Source: Haplomitrium mnioides | Lineage: Eukaryota; Marchantiophyta; Haplomitriopsida; Calobryales | Direction: 5' to 3' | Length of the DNA: 24,656 nt | Assembly: GCA_049999725.1 (NCBI GenBank) | Contig: JBNGIS010033816.1 | Span: 1 to 24,656, forward strand | Shown: positions 1-10,642 of the stretch, piece after piece | How the letters are laid out: each line of letters starts with the position of its first letter | Numbering within the stretch: position 1 is the stretch's first letter | Translations under genes and position numbers: made by a program | Notes under the pieces: generated by a model | Seen by the model: the letters and a program-made list of their open reading frames with translations, nothing else | Told to the model about the DNA's origin: nothing | Databases searched by the model: none

Positions 1-226
1 CCATGGTTCTTGCGCGCTTCGACCTAGAAGTCCATGCGCGCGTCAACTTCCAAGTCCTTGCGCAAGTGGACTCCCTTGTCCATGCACGTATAGACCAATG
101 AGTCCTTGTGCGAGTAGATCTTAAACTCCATGAGCGCATGGAGTCCCTAGCCCAGGCATGCATGGTTCCTAGAGTCAATTTGCACATGGACCTTAGAGTC
201 CATGCACTCATAGACTGCATTGTCTT
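1..226. repeat. 24-bp dyad minisatellite, array A
   Basis: About nine diverged units follow one another every 24 bases, each of the form tGGACTTnnnAGTCCatgcgcgca. Each unit contains an imperfect inverted repeat (GGACTT / AGTCC) and a purine-pyrimidine alternating spacer such as tgcgcgca. The array runs off the left edge, so its true length is unknown. The same family recurs at 5950-6590. Because 24 is divisible by three, an eight-residue repeat is open in several frames; I read this as a consequence of the period and not as a gene. No spacers or conserved flanking leader are present. Confidence 0.85.
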
Positions 227-283
227 TTTTTCTTTATCTGAAGACTTGTACTTGTGATTAATCGTTTTTTGTTTTGTTTTCAG

Positions 284-463
284 TTTACTCAGTTTTTGGA
301 GGATTTCGTGGATTCCTACAAAGACATGAAGCGCGTCGAACATGATTTCATAAATGTGAACCCTAAGGTCGGTTCCTTATCTCCTTTCCGACTGATGTAC
401 ACCCACTTAAGGGTTGACTTGTGTTTTGAGACCTTTTATGGGAGGGGTTTTGCACCAATTTGA
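284..463 (+). other. Exon-like open stretch after a splice-acceptor tract
   Basis: A strong pyrimidine tract ending in ttttgttttgttttcag (AG at 282-283) precedes a stretch open to the TGA at 461-463. The reading FTQFLEDFVDSYKDMKRV has ordinary soluble-protein composition. I do not recognise the family, and no donor site or second exon can be tied to it. It could be the last exon of a gene lying left of the window, with array A inside the preceding intron, or a chance open stretch. The parallel with the second 24-bp array, which also precedes a pyrimidine tract and coding-like DNA, is the main reason to list it. Confidence 0.25.
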
Positions 464-654
464 CCCCCACTCTTACTTACCCACTCTCGAGTAGCTACAA
501 CACCATCTTACAACAACCAAGTACAACACATGCATTCACACACCCACAACCAATACTCGTTCTCTCTCTAAAACCAATGAACTCGAATAATATTTCATAA
601 TATTTAAGCGGCTCACAAATACTCCAATTCTAATTAGCCTCTGACCTGCCCTCC

Positions 655-680
655 TTCTAGCGCCAAAAATTTATGTCATG
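655..680 (-). other. Possible Ty3-type LTR end and primer site
   Basis: Read on the minus strand, a GACATGACA end is followed by a short A/T spacer and TTTTGGCGCTAGAAGG. An LTR ending in CA followed by TGGCGC is the usual arrangement at the 5' LTR/primer-site junction of plant Ty3/gypsy elements. Only six bases (TGGCGC) match the usual tRNA-derived start, and no partner LTR or coding domain is visible nearby, so it may be a solo remnant or chance. If real, the LTR lies at 674 and above and the internal region at 1-665. Confidence 0.25.
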
Positions 681-1128
681 TCCCTCCTTCAAGTCTTAAC
701 CTCCAAAGGCGCCACTTTGGAAAGCAAGGGCGGATAAAACAGGGGATCTGGTTCTTTTATGAGATGGCCTCATTGATCTCTTTGAGGTCTTAAAGAGTTT
801 CTCTTTACCTCACAGCCCTTTCCATTGATCAACAAGTACTTCAGCAACAATCCTACTCATTCACACTCAATTCTCAAATATACACATACATAGATAGAGG
901 TGCTTCTGAGGGCAATCCGGAGTATAATTTAGGAGTCCAAATCAAGACTCAAACACCTCGCGTACAAAATGGGAACAAAACCCAGCATCCGAAATACCAC
1001 GATGTAGTGTTAATAACTCTGACTCCCCCTTTGGAGGGTGTTCTGAGGGTTCGAACAAGCCAGAATGCAAGTGCACTCCAAATCCTAAGAGCTTTACAGA
1101 AACTACAAGCAGAAAACAAATCTAACTA

Positions 1129-1130
<2 letters not shown>

Positions 1131-1160
<30 letters not shown>
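1131..1160. repeat. (AC)15 microsatellite
   Basis: Fifteen uninterrupted AC dinucleotides, extended on the right by ATACACAG. A simple-sequence repeat with no sign of function. Confidence 0.95.
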
Positions 1161-1166
<6 letters not shown>

Positions 1167-2559
1167 AGCTCCGCCAACATTGTAGACCCCTCAATGCCAT
1201 AGGATCAAACCTTCTTAGCAGACTTCTCCCTCATCAACTCACCACTCCATCCTTCCTTCAATCTTCTACCTATGCACCATTTCTAGATAGTTTCTCAACT
1301 TCCCTCGCGAGAAGCCTTGAATTTACTTCCTCAGGCTCAGAAGAGGTCTTCTTTAACTTCCACCCCTAAAAGACAGTCCTCTCGACTGTTGGCCACCCAC
1401 TCCACCTCAAACCTCGAATGGATCTTCTCCGTAGTGCGCGGGCACAAACGTAGCCACTCCTCTCTTGGCTCCACTTGAAAGATTAGACCAAAAATGCATT
1501 CCAAGTGTCCTTGAGGTTGATGCTCCTGCACTGATGCTTCTTGCAGTCCAAGATCCCCCCTTGGCAGCCTCTCTCGAATTCAAGATAGAAAGAACCCCCT
1601 TTAGCTTCAAGTAGCGATACACCTCCAAATGTTGGTCCACCTGCAACAATGAGTACACCTAAATTGCCTGAGCCTCTAGATCTCCACACTCAGCGATTCT
1701 TAGCGCCTCTCTAGCCCACCTCCACCCCTGCTAGCCCCCTGCACAAGTCCACTCGCTTCACATGAATCTTCCCTAGAATTCTATCTTCACTTCCTTACTG
1801 CGTCTTCCTCTCCGAGATTGCTTTTGCACCTCAATTTTTCATATTCATCAACCCCTCAAACGTCATAGCGCATCAATCTATACCCCTCCCCCCCCGTGCG
1901 CTCCCATTCCCTCGAAGCATTTCTTGTTCAAGATCGTCTTCTTCCTCCACGTGGTGTTTGGCAGTTTTTTCGGTTAGCAACCGTTTCTTTGCGTGGTGAC
2001 ACCTGTTTGTACGGTTGAGGGCTAGTTTGAAGTTAACGGTAATCTCCAAAGTTCTACTAGGTTGGGGGAAGACAACCTCGGTGTAGATCGAAGGTCAGTC
2101 CCGATGTCGATGAGTCTGGAAAGCTGATTCGAACATGAGAGATCTCGGCACAGGTCGGAGATAGTAACTGATGAGCCTTGCGCGGATCCCCAATGGGCGT
2201 GCCTGAAGAGTCACGATTTGTGGTTGGCCCGTCGTAGGCTGGTCCACATTAGAAAACCAATGAAGGTGAAGCAGTCGCCGATCTGCAGATTGAATCCAAA
2301 GAAATAATCAAAAGGAGAAAAAGATCAGAAGAAGGTAGTGCCCAAAGAGGTCGTGGCTGATGGAACCCAGCCTGATTGCTCCGATGTAGTGAGCTTGGTG
2401 AAGATCCAAAGCCAGGGCCAAAGAGGTCTATTCTGCAGAGAGATCTAGAGAGATGCGTCCGAAGAGTGTTAGGTCCGCTCATCAACTCCAAAGATTGATT
2501 GCCTCACGTACTCTGCGGACTAATCCGCAATAATCCACACGTGGATTCATAATTTCTCT

Positions 2560-3700
2560 TGGACTACTCTGAAGCTGCCACATTTTTTATGTTGCGCCAT
2601 CTGCCGCCGTCCGCAAGGTGGAAGTTGGACCGTCGTGTTGACCTGGTTCCGAAGTTGACTTATAGACTGGTCCAAAGTTTCCCTTAGACTGTCGCATCCA
2701 AAGTTGACTTTGTTCCGCAAGGCACCGTCCGTCGCTGTCCGCAAGGTAGAAGTTGGACCACCGCGCTGACCTGATTCCAAAGTTGACTTACAGACTGGTC
2801 CAAAGTTTCCCTCGGACTGCTCCAAAGCTGCCACATTTCCGAAGTCACGCTATCCGTGGCCGCTTTCCAAGTGGAAGTTGGACTGCCATATTTGACTGCC
2901 TGGTTCTGAAGTTGACCTCCTTTCGATGTATCATGCGAACTCCTCCGAAGTTGTATCTTCCGTAGCATCCCACATGCTCCTTCGAAGTCGCCACATTTAT
3001 GAAGTTTCTTATGGACCCCTATAAAGTCGCCACGTTTCCGAAGTTTTCCCATAGACTCCTCCGAAGTTGCCACATTTCCAAAGCCTCCCACGAACTACTC
3101 CAAGGCTGCCACGTTTTTGAAGTCTCCCAAGGACTCCTCTGAAGTCACCACGTTTCCGAAGTCTCCTACGAAGTGTTGTAAGGCTGCCACATTACCGAAG
3201 TTGCGTCGTCCGCCACCGCTTTCCAAGTGGAAGTTGGACCGTCATATTTGACTGTATGGTTTCGAAGTTGACCTCCTTCTGATGTATTTAGTAGACTCCT
3301 CCGAAGTTGTATCTTCCGTAGCATCCCGTAGGCTCCTCCGAAGTCGCCACGTTTCCAAAGTTTCTTACGGACTACTCCGAAGTCGCCATGTTTATGAAGT
3401 TTTCCCACATACTCCTCCAAAGCCGCCATGTTTCCGAAGTCTCTCACAGAGTGCTCCAAGACTGCCACATTTTCGAAGCCTCCCACGGACTGCTCCAAGG
3501 CTGCCATGTTTCTGAAGTTGCGCCGTCCACCACCACTTTCCAAGTGGAAGTTGGACCACCATATTTGATTGCATGGTTCCGAAGTTGACTTCCTTCTGAT
3601 GTATCTCGCGGATTCTTCTGAAGTTGTAACTTCTGTAGCATCCTGCGGGCTCCTCCAAAGTTGCCATGTTTTTGAAGTTTCCCACGGACTCGTTGGGTTT
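2560..3700. repeat. 39-bp tandem array with superimposed longer repeat
   Basis: Units of the form GGACTcCTCCGAAGTtGCCAC, then a gTTTCCGAAGTcTCCCAC half, recur every 39-40 bases (for example starts at 3013, 3053, 3092 and 3131). Interspersed are diverged copies of a longer block containing AAGTGGAAGTTGGAC and GGTTCCGAAGTTGAC, seen near 2620, 2744, 2872, 3229 and 3544, so there is an irregular higher-order structure. Several frames on both strands stay open through the array because the period is a multiple of three. The predicted peptides (FGNVATSEES-type repeats) look like translated satellite and match no family I know. The central GAAGT/ACTTC-like and GGACT/AGTC-like elements resemble the dyads in the 24-bp arrays, but this is weak. 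Confidence 0.8.
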
Positions 3701-4440
3701 GAAGTGTCTACTTCCAACATCCGCCGTGCCCACAACCTTAGTGCAGCTGCCTCCTTCTCAATTCCTTCCAACCTCCCTTTGTGCGATTCTTCTCCTAACG
3801 CGAATTCAAACCTGCTTGCACAATGCCCCCCTTCTGGCGAATTCTCTTGCTACGAAATCCCACTTCGCGAATCTTTGTTGCAAATCTTCTGCGATGAATT
3901 TCTCCTCCTTGAATCCTTTCTGCCCTCACCCTTCCCTACTTGCGTCCTTGCTTGATCCGCTCTCATTCTGCCAACTCCTTCATCTGCAATCTGCTCAGCC
4001 TTGATTTCCTCCTCTTGATCCAATCTTCAAGATAAATCCTCGCCTCACTCTATCAACCTCTCCCTTTGCGCTCAATTTTGTTTTGCAATCCCAGCTGCTC
4101 GCATTCCTCCTTGGCCATGACATCATCCAACCCCTTTGTTTTTCCAGTTCTCATGCATCTGAAATTCCTCTCGATTCCAAATGGCTCCTCTCTTAAAGTG
4201 CGTGATCCAAGTTGTTCGCTGTTGCCTGGTCTTTGCTCTGCATGAGTCATGACAGCAAAGGGGAAACAAGGAAAAGGAAAGGGAGAGATAAGAAGAAGAG
4301 AAGAAAGGGGAGAGGGGAAAGAGAAGGGAAGGATAGAATAATAATAACATACAAATAAAATATAATAAAATAATATAAACTGAAATGATAAAATGAACTC
4401 GGACCTCAATAACCACAAAATTTAGAAAAATTGCTAAAAC
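3701..4440. other. C/T-rich DNA and a purine tract, no gene
   Basis: From 3701 to about 4100 the plus strand is rich in C and T, with overlapping open stretches that lack any motif. From 4268 to 4333 the plus strand is purine except for single T interruptions, then it passes into AT-rich sequence. The tract could form triplex DNA, or could be the polypurine tract of a degraded element, but no LTR start (TG) follows it. I see no gene. Confidence 0.45.
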
Positions 4441-4446
4441 ACTCGG

Positions 4447-5855
4447 TTGACAATAAAGTTGACCATCAACATTAAAACTCTTAAACCTACGAAGGGCGTA
4501 AATATTCAACAACTAGTGCCACATCCAAGCGAGGCTACATTTTCAATTCACGTTGCAGGCCCTTCCACACAAAAAAGAGAAAGGAGGTGGAGCCTACTGA
4601 AGCTCCCAAAAAGAAGAAACATGCAATCCAAAAGAAAAAGCCTATTCTAGTACCAGTTATTGAGGAGGAGTCGGCCCCCTCCAAATCTTTAGCAAGGTCG
4701 TCTTCAGTTGCCCCTTCATCTTCAACACCATGTAGCTCAAGGCAAGAAACAAAGCCAAAGCCAATTAGGGTTCCAACTTCAAGAGCAAAAAGACAATCAC
4801 ACAAGGGGTTGTGAACTTTCTAGGAACGGGAGCAAGTGGACCCTCAGACAGTGTTTGAGGAAGATAAAAACAAAATAGGGAGTCTGCAATTCAACCACAC
4901 AGAGTCCGCGAAGAAACAATTACTATTAGGTTGGAGAACTTGAATATGTCGAAACTTGGAATGGAAAATTGGGGACCTTTCTAAATTAGAAGGCTGAATG
5001 AGGATTTCGTTGAGCTTCTGGTGCAGAGAATGCTCACAAACAAATATGTGCATAATTTTTTTTATCATTGTTGTTGACCTAAAGTATGGGTTGAAGGATA
5101 AGGCAAAGTTCAACATTTGGAACCCTGACAAGTATCGCTACAAGATTGCAGGAGGCAATCACAATGTTGAAGCAAGAAAGCTTTTGATTACAAAATATGA
5201 AGCAAAGAGTCATGCACTTTCGCTCTGCAACTGCTATGTGTACGTGGGCCTTACACCAAAAGAGGCTTGTGTCTTGGCAATTGATGACAACTACGACTAG
5301 AAGTATAGGTTGTAAAAGACCTCAATTCAGAAGGTCAAATATTGGCAACAATGGTTTGTGGAAAGTGGGATGGTGTCATTTCAGAAATTGACAAGAGAAT
5401 TGGTGCAGAAAACCTTGGAGATCAAGCCCAAGTCCACACTTCAAAAGATAGTCACTTCTCAAAACTACTAGTTCCAGCTTGCATTTCGAAGTCGTGAGCT
5501 CTGAGATCTACAACAAAGCATATTTTTGATGTGGGAGAAAAATACTGTGAAGGGCCAAAAGCCTAAGGCCAAGGTATCTCTTAGAATAGAGGATATGAAG
5601 TGGACACCTTGGAGGTTTCTTCAAGGTCTTCCAAACAAAGTGAAAATTTCAATTTTGAAAATCATAGAAGCTTGACAGCTTTCAATAGATGAAATGTCTC
5701 AAGACGCAAAGAGACATAAAGCTTTGGTAGTGATGGTGAAAAGTTTTTGTTTTGAAGTCTACCACAGCAGTTGGGAGGAAGCAAGAGAGGAGTACCCTCT
5801 CCACACGCAGGAGTCAAAGATGGTTGCATGCTATTCTAGTTTCAAGAAGCTTTTG
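4447..5855 (+). pseudogene. Decayed ParB/sulfiredoxin-like gene, 5' part
   Basis: Coding-like DNA in shifting frames. The first part (about 4560-4814) encodes a Lys-, Ser- and Pro-rich tail with basic clusters such as KKKKHAIQKKK, suggestive of a nuclear, disordered N-terminus. A segment near 4995-5070 reads LNEDFVELLVQRMLTNKYVH in another frame. The core (about 5090-5300) reads FNIWNPDKYRYKIAGGNHNV, then VYVGLTPKEACVLAIDDNYD before a TAG. The GGNH..A box followed by an alternating hydrophobic strand and an LT..EA..LA.D helix has the layout of the ParB/sulfiredoxin fold; this assignment is from pattern memory. Further pieces (5500-5855) include LRIEDMKWTPWRFLQGLPN and SSWEEAREEYPLHTQESKMV. 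Several stops and frame changes show it is dead. The segment ends at TTTTG|GTAAGT, a good donor at 5856. It could also be a captured fragment carried by a transposon. Confidence 0.4.
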
Positions 5856-6670
5856 GTAAGTTTTTTTTTCACTGTACATTCATTTCTTTGGAGTTGCGGT
5901 GATTATACACTAAGTTGTTTTTGGTTATAATAAAATAGGTTTTGAGTTCTTTTGTGCATGGACTGTGAAGTTCATGCACGCTTAGACTTAATAGTCCATG
6001 CGTAGATGGACTTCAATGTCCATGGAGGCATGGACTTCACAGTCCTTGCACGCAAGGACTTTACACTCCAAGTGCGCATGGACTGCACAATTGTTACCCT
6101 CTTGGACTTAGAAGTCCAAGCATGTCTGGCTTGGAAGTCCATGTGTGCATGGACTTCCAGTTCTTGGCACTCGTGGACTTCAACGCCCACACACGGTTTG
6201 CCTTTGAAGTACAAACTTGCATGGAATGTTACGTCCATCCATCCATGGACTGTGAAGTCCATGCTTGCTTGGAATACTAATTCCGGTGCTTGGGCTATGA
6301 AGTCCAAGCAAGCATTTAGTGTTAAGCCTATGCCCGCATGGACTGTGATGTCCCTACACGATGGGACTACACAGTCCATACGTGCATGCAATGTGAAGTC
6401 TATGTCCGCATTGTCTATGAAGACCATACGTACATGGACTATTAAGTCAAAATGAGCTTTGATTATCAATTCCTTGCCTGCAAGAACTTTGAAGTCCATG
6501 CGCGGATGGACTTTGAAGTCCTTACGCGCTTGGACTTCTTTGTCCAAGCGAGCATGAAATTCAATGTCCATCTTAGTTTGGAGTCTATGGTCTTTATCCA
6601 AACTGTCTTTCTCTTTGGAGTCTTAAATTTCTTTTTTGTCTCTTTTTTTTCCGTTTTTGACGAGTGCAAG
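5856..6670 (+). other. Intron-like segment containing array B
   Basis: It begins with GTAAGTTTTTTTTTC, a strong plant donor, and ends in a long pyrimidine tract (about 6610-6655) followed by AG at 6663-6664 or 6669-6670. Coding-like DNA lies on both sides. About 640 of its 815 bases are the 24-bp array. Neither AG joins the flanking open phases cleanly, which is expected if the gene is decayed. Confidence 0.35.
5950..6590. repeat. 24-bp dyad minisatellite, array B
   Basis: About 26 diverged units of tGGACTTcnnnGTCCatgcgcgca are spaced 24 bases apart; around 6014-6200 the register is clear over eight units, with occasional one-base slips. The unit is an imperfect inverted repeat with an alternating spacer, as in array A. 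Both strands are open for more than 149 codons (6006-6455 plus, 5972-6601 minus), giving the eight-residue repeat MDFxVHAR on plus. Openness on both strands at once argues for a repeat effect and against a protein. It sits inside an intron-like segment of the ParB-like pseudogene. Confidence 0.85.
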
Positions 6671-7011
6671 GGGACAAAACGTTTAAATGTCAGCATGCAA
6701 AAAAATTGACCGCAGCAGCGAAAGGGTGGAAAAGATCAAAGGTTGAAGAAGCCCTTGAAGATCAAGACCATTCCCTAACACTAGTTTCCTACCTTCTTTC
6801 TTTTCTACTTTATTGCCAAAAAGTTAGAGAGCGGAAATTAAGACAACAAAATGATGTTGCATCCCTTCCAACTAATGGAGTTGTGAAAGACGAGGATGAA
6901 GACTTAATGTCCTATATTGATGGTCTCAACATGGCATATTACCAAGTCTATGGGGAGTCCAATGCTTGTCAGTTGAAGGAATTTGTGAACCAAGGTGTTT
7001 CACTTTGGTGA
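6664..7011 (+). pseudogene. 3' part of the decayed gene
   Basis: An open stretch after the intron-like segment reads KKLTAAAKGWKRSKVEEALE, then RERKLRQQNDVASLP and an acidic stretch KDEDEDLMSYIDGLNMAYYQ, ending at TGA. Charge pattern and codon use look like real protein rather than translated repeat. I do not recognise a domain. Position and orientation suggest it is the C-terminal part of the ParB-like gene upstream, but the reading phase does not join without a further change. The 73-bp satellite begins about 160 bases downstream. Confidence 0.35.
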
Positions 7012-7170
7012 TTGTGGATATTTCTTACAGTTACAACCTTAAGGAATGTGTAAGCATGACGATTTGGAACCTTTTTCCAAAGATGATATTTTTGGCATGC
7101 TTTCATCTTTTGATGCAATCACGACTTTGGATTTTTGGTCATTTGTAATTATTCATTCGTCACAATAATT

Positions 7171-9850
7171 TGGCATCCTTTACTCTTGAAGAGTTTGCCT
7201 TTTTCCTCTTATATTTGAGATAATTAAGGGAAACCTTGTGTTTTAGCATCACTTACTCTTCAAAGCTTTGTCTTTTAAATACTACATTTGAGATAAATGA
7301 GTAAAACCTTGTGTTTTTGCATCACTTACTTATCAAGAGTTTGCATATTTCACTCTACGTTTGAGATATACAAGGAAACACAATGTTTTAGCATCACTCT
7401 CTCTACAAGAGTTTTCCTCTTTCACCCTACATTTGAGACGAACGAGGGAGGTCTTTTCTTATGCCATCACTTAGTCTTCAAGAGTTTGTCCATTTTACTC
7501 TAAATTTGAGATAAAGGACATAAGCTTTGTGTTTTTGCATCATCAACTCTTGAACTGTTGGTCGTTTCACCCTTAAGTTTTGATAAATGAGGGAGATCTT
7601 GTGCTTTAGTATCACTTAATCTTCAAGAGTTTGCTTATTGCACCCTATAATTGATATAAATAAGGGAAGCTTTGTGTTTTAGCATCACTTACTCTTCAAG
7701 AATTTGCCTCACTCACTCTATATTTGAGATGAACATGGGAAGTTTTCTGTTTTGGCATCACATACTTTTGGAGAGTTGCCTATTTTAGCCTACACTTGAG
7801 ATGAACAAGAGAAGGCTAGTGTTCAAAGAAAATATGATCTTAACAAAATTGCCTTTTTACCCTTCATTTGAGATAAATTAGGGAAGTCTTGTGTTGTACC
7901 ACCATCTATTATTCAAGAATTTGCAAAATTTTCACTATATTTGAGATGAAAGAGGGAAGCCCTTTTTTTTAGTATCACTTACTCTTGAGAAGTTTTCCTA
8001 TTTCACCCAAAATTTGAGATAAACAAGGGAAGCATTATGTTTTAGCATCTCTTACTTCTAAAGAGTTTGTCCAATTCACCATGCATTTAAAATAAAAGAG
8101 AAAAGCCTTCTGTTTTTGCATCATTTACTCTTCAAGAGTTTTCATGTTTCAACCTGCAATTAAAATAAATATGGAACACTTTGTGTTTTAACATCACTTC
8201 CTCTTCAAGAGTCTTCCCATTTCACCCTAAATTGAAGATAAATAAGAGAAGCCTTGTGTTTTAGCATCATTAATGTTTCAAGAGTTTGTTCATTTCACCC
8301 TCTATTTGGGATAAACAAGGAAACCCTTGTATTTAAGCATCACTTACTCTTCAAGAGTTTGCCTATTTCATTGTAATTTTTAGATAAACAAAGGAAAACT
8401 TGTCTTTAAACATCTTTTGCTCTTTAAGAGTTTACTCGTTTCACACAACATTTAAGATAAACGAGGCAAACCTTGTGTTATCCAAGCACTTGCTCTTTAA
8501 ACTTTATCTTATTTCACTCTACATTTGAGATAAAAAAAAAAAAAAAAGCCTTGTATTCATCATCAATTACTCTTAAAACATTTGCCCATTTTATTTAGCA
8601 TTTGAGACAAACAAGGGAAGCCTTGTGTTTTAGCATCACTTGTTTTGCCCATATCACCCTACATTTGGATAAACGATGAAAGCCATGTCTTTTAGCATAA
8701 CTCTCTCTTCAAGAGTTTTTCTATTTAAGGAGCATTTACTTTTCACGAGTTTGCTAATTTCACCCTTCATTTGAGACAAACAATGGAAACCTTGTGTTTG
8801 AGTATCACCTACTCTTTTAATAGTTTGCCTATTAGACACTATATTTGAGTTGGACTAGTGAAACTTTGTGTTCTAGCATCACTTACTCTTCAAGAGTTTG
8901 CTCATACCAATCTATATTGTAGATAATTGAGGGAAGTCTTGTGTTTTAGCATTACTTTATCTTCAAGAGTCTACTCATGGTACCCTACATTTGAGATTAA
9001 AGAGGAGAGGCTTGTGTTTTTAACATAAATTGCTCTTATAGAGTTTTCCTAGTTCTCCGTACATTTGAGATAAATGATAGAACGCTTGCATTGTAGCATC
9101 ATCTATTCTCTTAAAGCTTTTGTATTGCACATTATATTTTAGATAGATAGGCAAAGCTTTGTGTTTAGGCATCACTTACTTTTCAAGAGTTTGCCTTTTT
9201 TACCCTACATTTTAGATAAAGAAGCGAAGGCTATTGCTTAACAAGCCTTTATTGTTCATAATTTTGGGCATTTCACCCTCTATTTTAGATAAATGAGAGA
9301 AGCCTTGTGTTCAAGCATCACTCACTCTTCAAGAGTTTATCTATTTCACCCTCAATTTGAGATAAGTGAGGAAAGACTTGAGTTTAAGCATCACTTACAC
9401 CTCAAAAATTTTCTCATTTCACACTATATTTAAGATAAATGAGGGAAGCTTTGTGTTTTATCATCACTTAGTCTTGAAGAGTTTGTACATTTTGCCCTAT
9501 ATTTGAAATAAACATAGCAAGCTTTGTGTTTCAACTTCATTTTCTCTTCAATACTTTGCCTATTTCCTCCTACATTTGAGATAAACAAGAGAAACCGTGT
9601 GTTTTTGCATCACTTACTTTTGAAGTGTTTGCCCATTTTACCCTACATTTTATATTAACTACAGAAGGCTTGTATTTTAGCATCATCTATGTTTAAGAGC
9701 TTTCTTGTTTCACAACATATTTGAGATAAACAAGTGAAGCCTTATGTTTTAGCATCACTTACTCTTCAAGAGTTTGCCTATTTCACTCTACATTTTGACA
9801 TAAACAATGAAAGCATTATGTTTTAGCATCAATACTCTTTAAAGAAGCCT
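7171..9850. repeat. 73-bp satellite, about 36 copies
   Basis: The unit runs gcatcacttactcttcaag, then AGTTTGCCTATTTCACCC, then tacatttgagataaacaagg, then gaagccttgtgtttta, and repeats every 73 bases or so through 2.7 kb. Copies differ at roughly a fifth of positions by eye, with small indels and one (A)17 run near 8534, so the array is old and no longer being homogenised. It contains no sustained reading frame. The left end follows coding-like DNA; the right end runs into the gypsy remnant at about 9840. It is AT-rich, and the length of 73 is well below a nucleosome repeat. Confidence 0.9.
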
Positions 9851-10573
9851 TGAAGTCGCATATACTCTACTTAATAAACTCTTCATCACTCCAACCAGGA
9901 AATGTGGGATTACATACACCCAACTCCTCACAATATTCTTCAACCAAGTGAGCAATTGGTGTATCATCCTCTTGTTACTACAATTCTGAATTCTGATCAA
10001 CTTCTTCTTCTGACTCTCACACAAATCCATCATAAATTACAAACTATTCTCAAGTATATTCCTCTATTGTCTGAGTCTCTCCCTGATATGGAGGTTCTCC
10101 CCAAGATAGTTTTGCCTTGGGTTGGCTCCAAACCTAATCTCTTTCTTTCCTCAATCTTCTACTACTTTGTCTTGATACAGCCAAGATTGTCCCAATAATA
10201 CAGGGTATATTGATTTTGACTCAAGGTTTATGATTGTGTGATTCAAAATAAACCCCCTCTCTCCGATCATAGTCTTTACTCCATTTAAAACTCCTTCAGG
10301 GATCAGTATTTTCTGATATGCTAATCTTAATACTTGAGTCATTTTATCCATATGGCTGAACCCCAGTGCTTCCATGGTTTCCAACAGCATAGTATTCTTC
10401 TTTGAACTCCCATCAATCGGTACATTCGTCATGTTACATCCTTTTATCTGAATCTCCACCTTGGGAACTGTATATTCTTGCACCTCCTCTTGAATAGTTC
10501 CTGCTAGCAAAAATGATACAGGAACTGAAACCTTAAGTAGCCTATACTTTTCTTTCCTTACACTAGCCAACAT
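9839..10573 (-). pseudogene. Ty3/gypsy aspartic protease remnant
   Basis: The stretch contains VPKVEIQIKG, then VPIDGSSKKNTM with the putative catalytic Asp at 10414-10412, a flap-like middle, and VLLGQSWLYQDKVVED, corresponding to the LLGRPWL...A.V element of plant gypsy proteases. Family members usually have DGGAS or DGGSG at the active site, so DGSS is slightly off. Stops occur after VVED and further on; the phase can still be followed to about 9840, where the sequence becomes 73-bp satellite. Role in the family: cleaves the gag-pol precursor during particle maturation. Confidence 0.6.
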
Positions 10574-10642
10574 CCTTAACTTTTTCCTCTACAGTGCAGA
10601 CATCCTCAAGATTTGCCCCACTATTACATTGGCTGGCATTCT

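Larger units (their letters stand above)
464..2540. other. Unassigned intergenic DNA
   Basis: No convincing gene is seen. Open stretches on the minus strand at 1337-1689 and 2249-2491 overlap in several frames and have no recognisable motif. The part from about 674 to 1200 has the look of LTR or element flank, because it borders a possible primer-binding site at 660-665. The stretch 1690-2540 is of mixed composition with a C run near 1890, and I can assign nothing in it. Confidence 0.5.

Noticed and set aside
3166-3771. 201-codon minus-strand open stretch as a protein gene
   Set aside because: It lies wholly in the 39-bp array, other frames are open on both strands, and the peptide is only the repeat translated.
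4268-4333. Polypurine tract of another LTR element
   Set aside because: No TG start of an LTR follows and no coding domain of an element precedes it on the same strand.
4447-5855. Bacterial contamination carrying a parB gene
   Set aside because: Flanking plant-type repeats, AT-rich intron signals, the Lys/Ser-rich tail and decayed frames fit an old nuclear sequence and not a bacterial contig.
5950-6590. CRISPR-like array because of regular dyad repeats
   Set aside because: Units follow each other directly with no unique spacers, they diverge throughout, and the context is plant nuclear DNA with no cas genes.
5972-6601. 209-codon minus-strand open stretch as a protein gene
   Set aside because: It is the 24-bp array read in one of several open frames; the opposite strand is open for 149 codons over the same bases.
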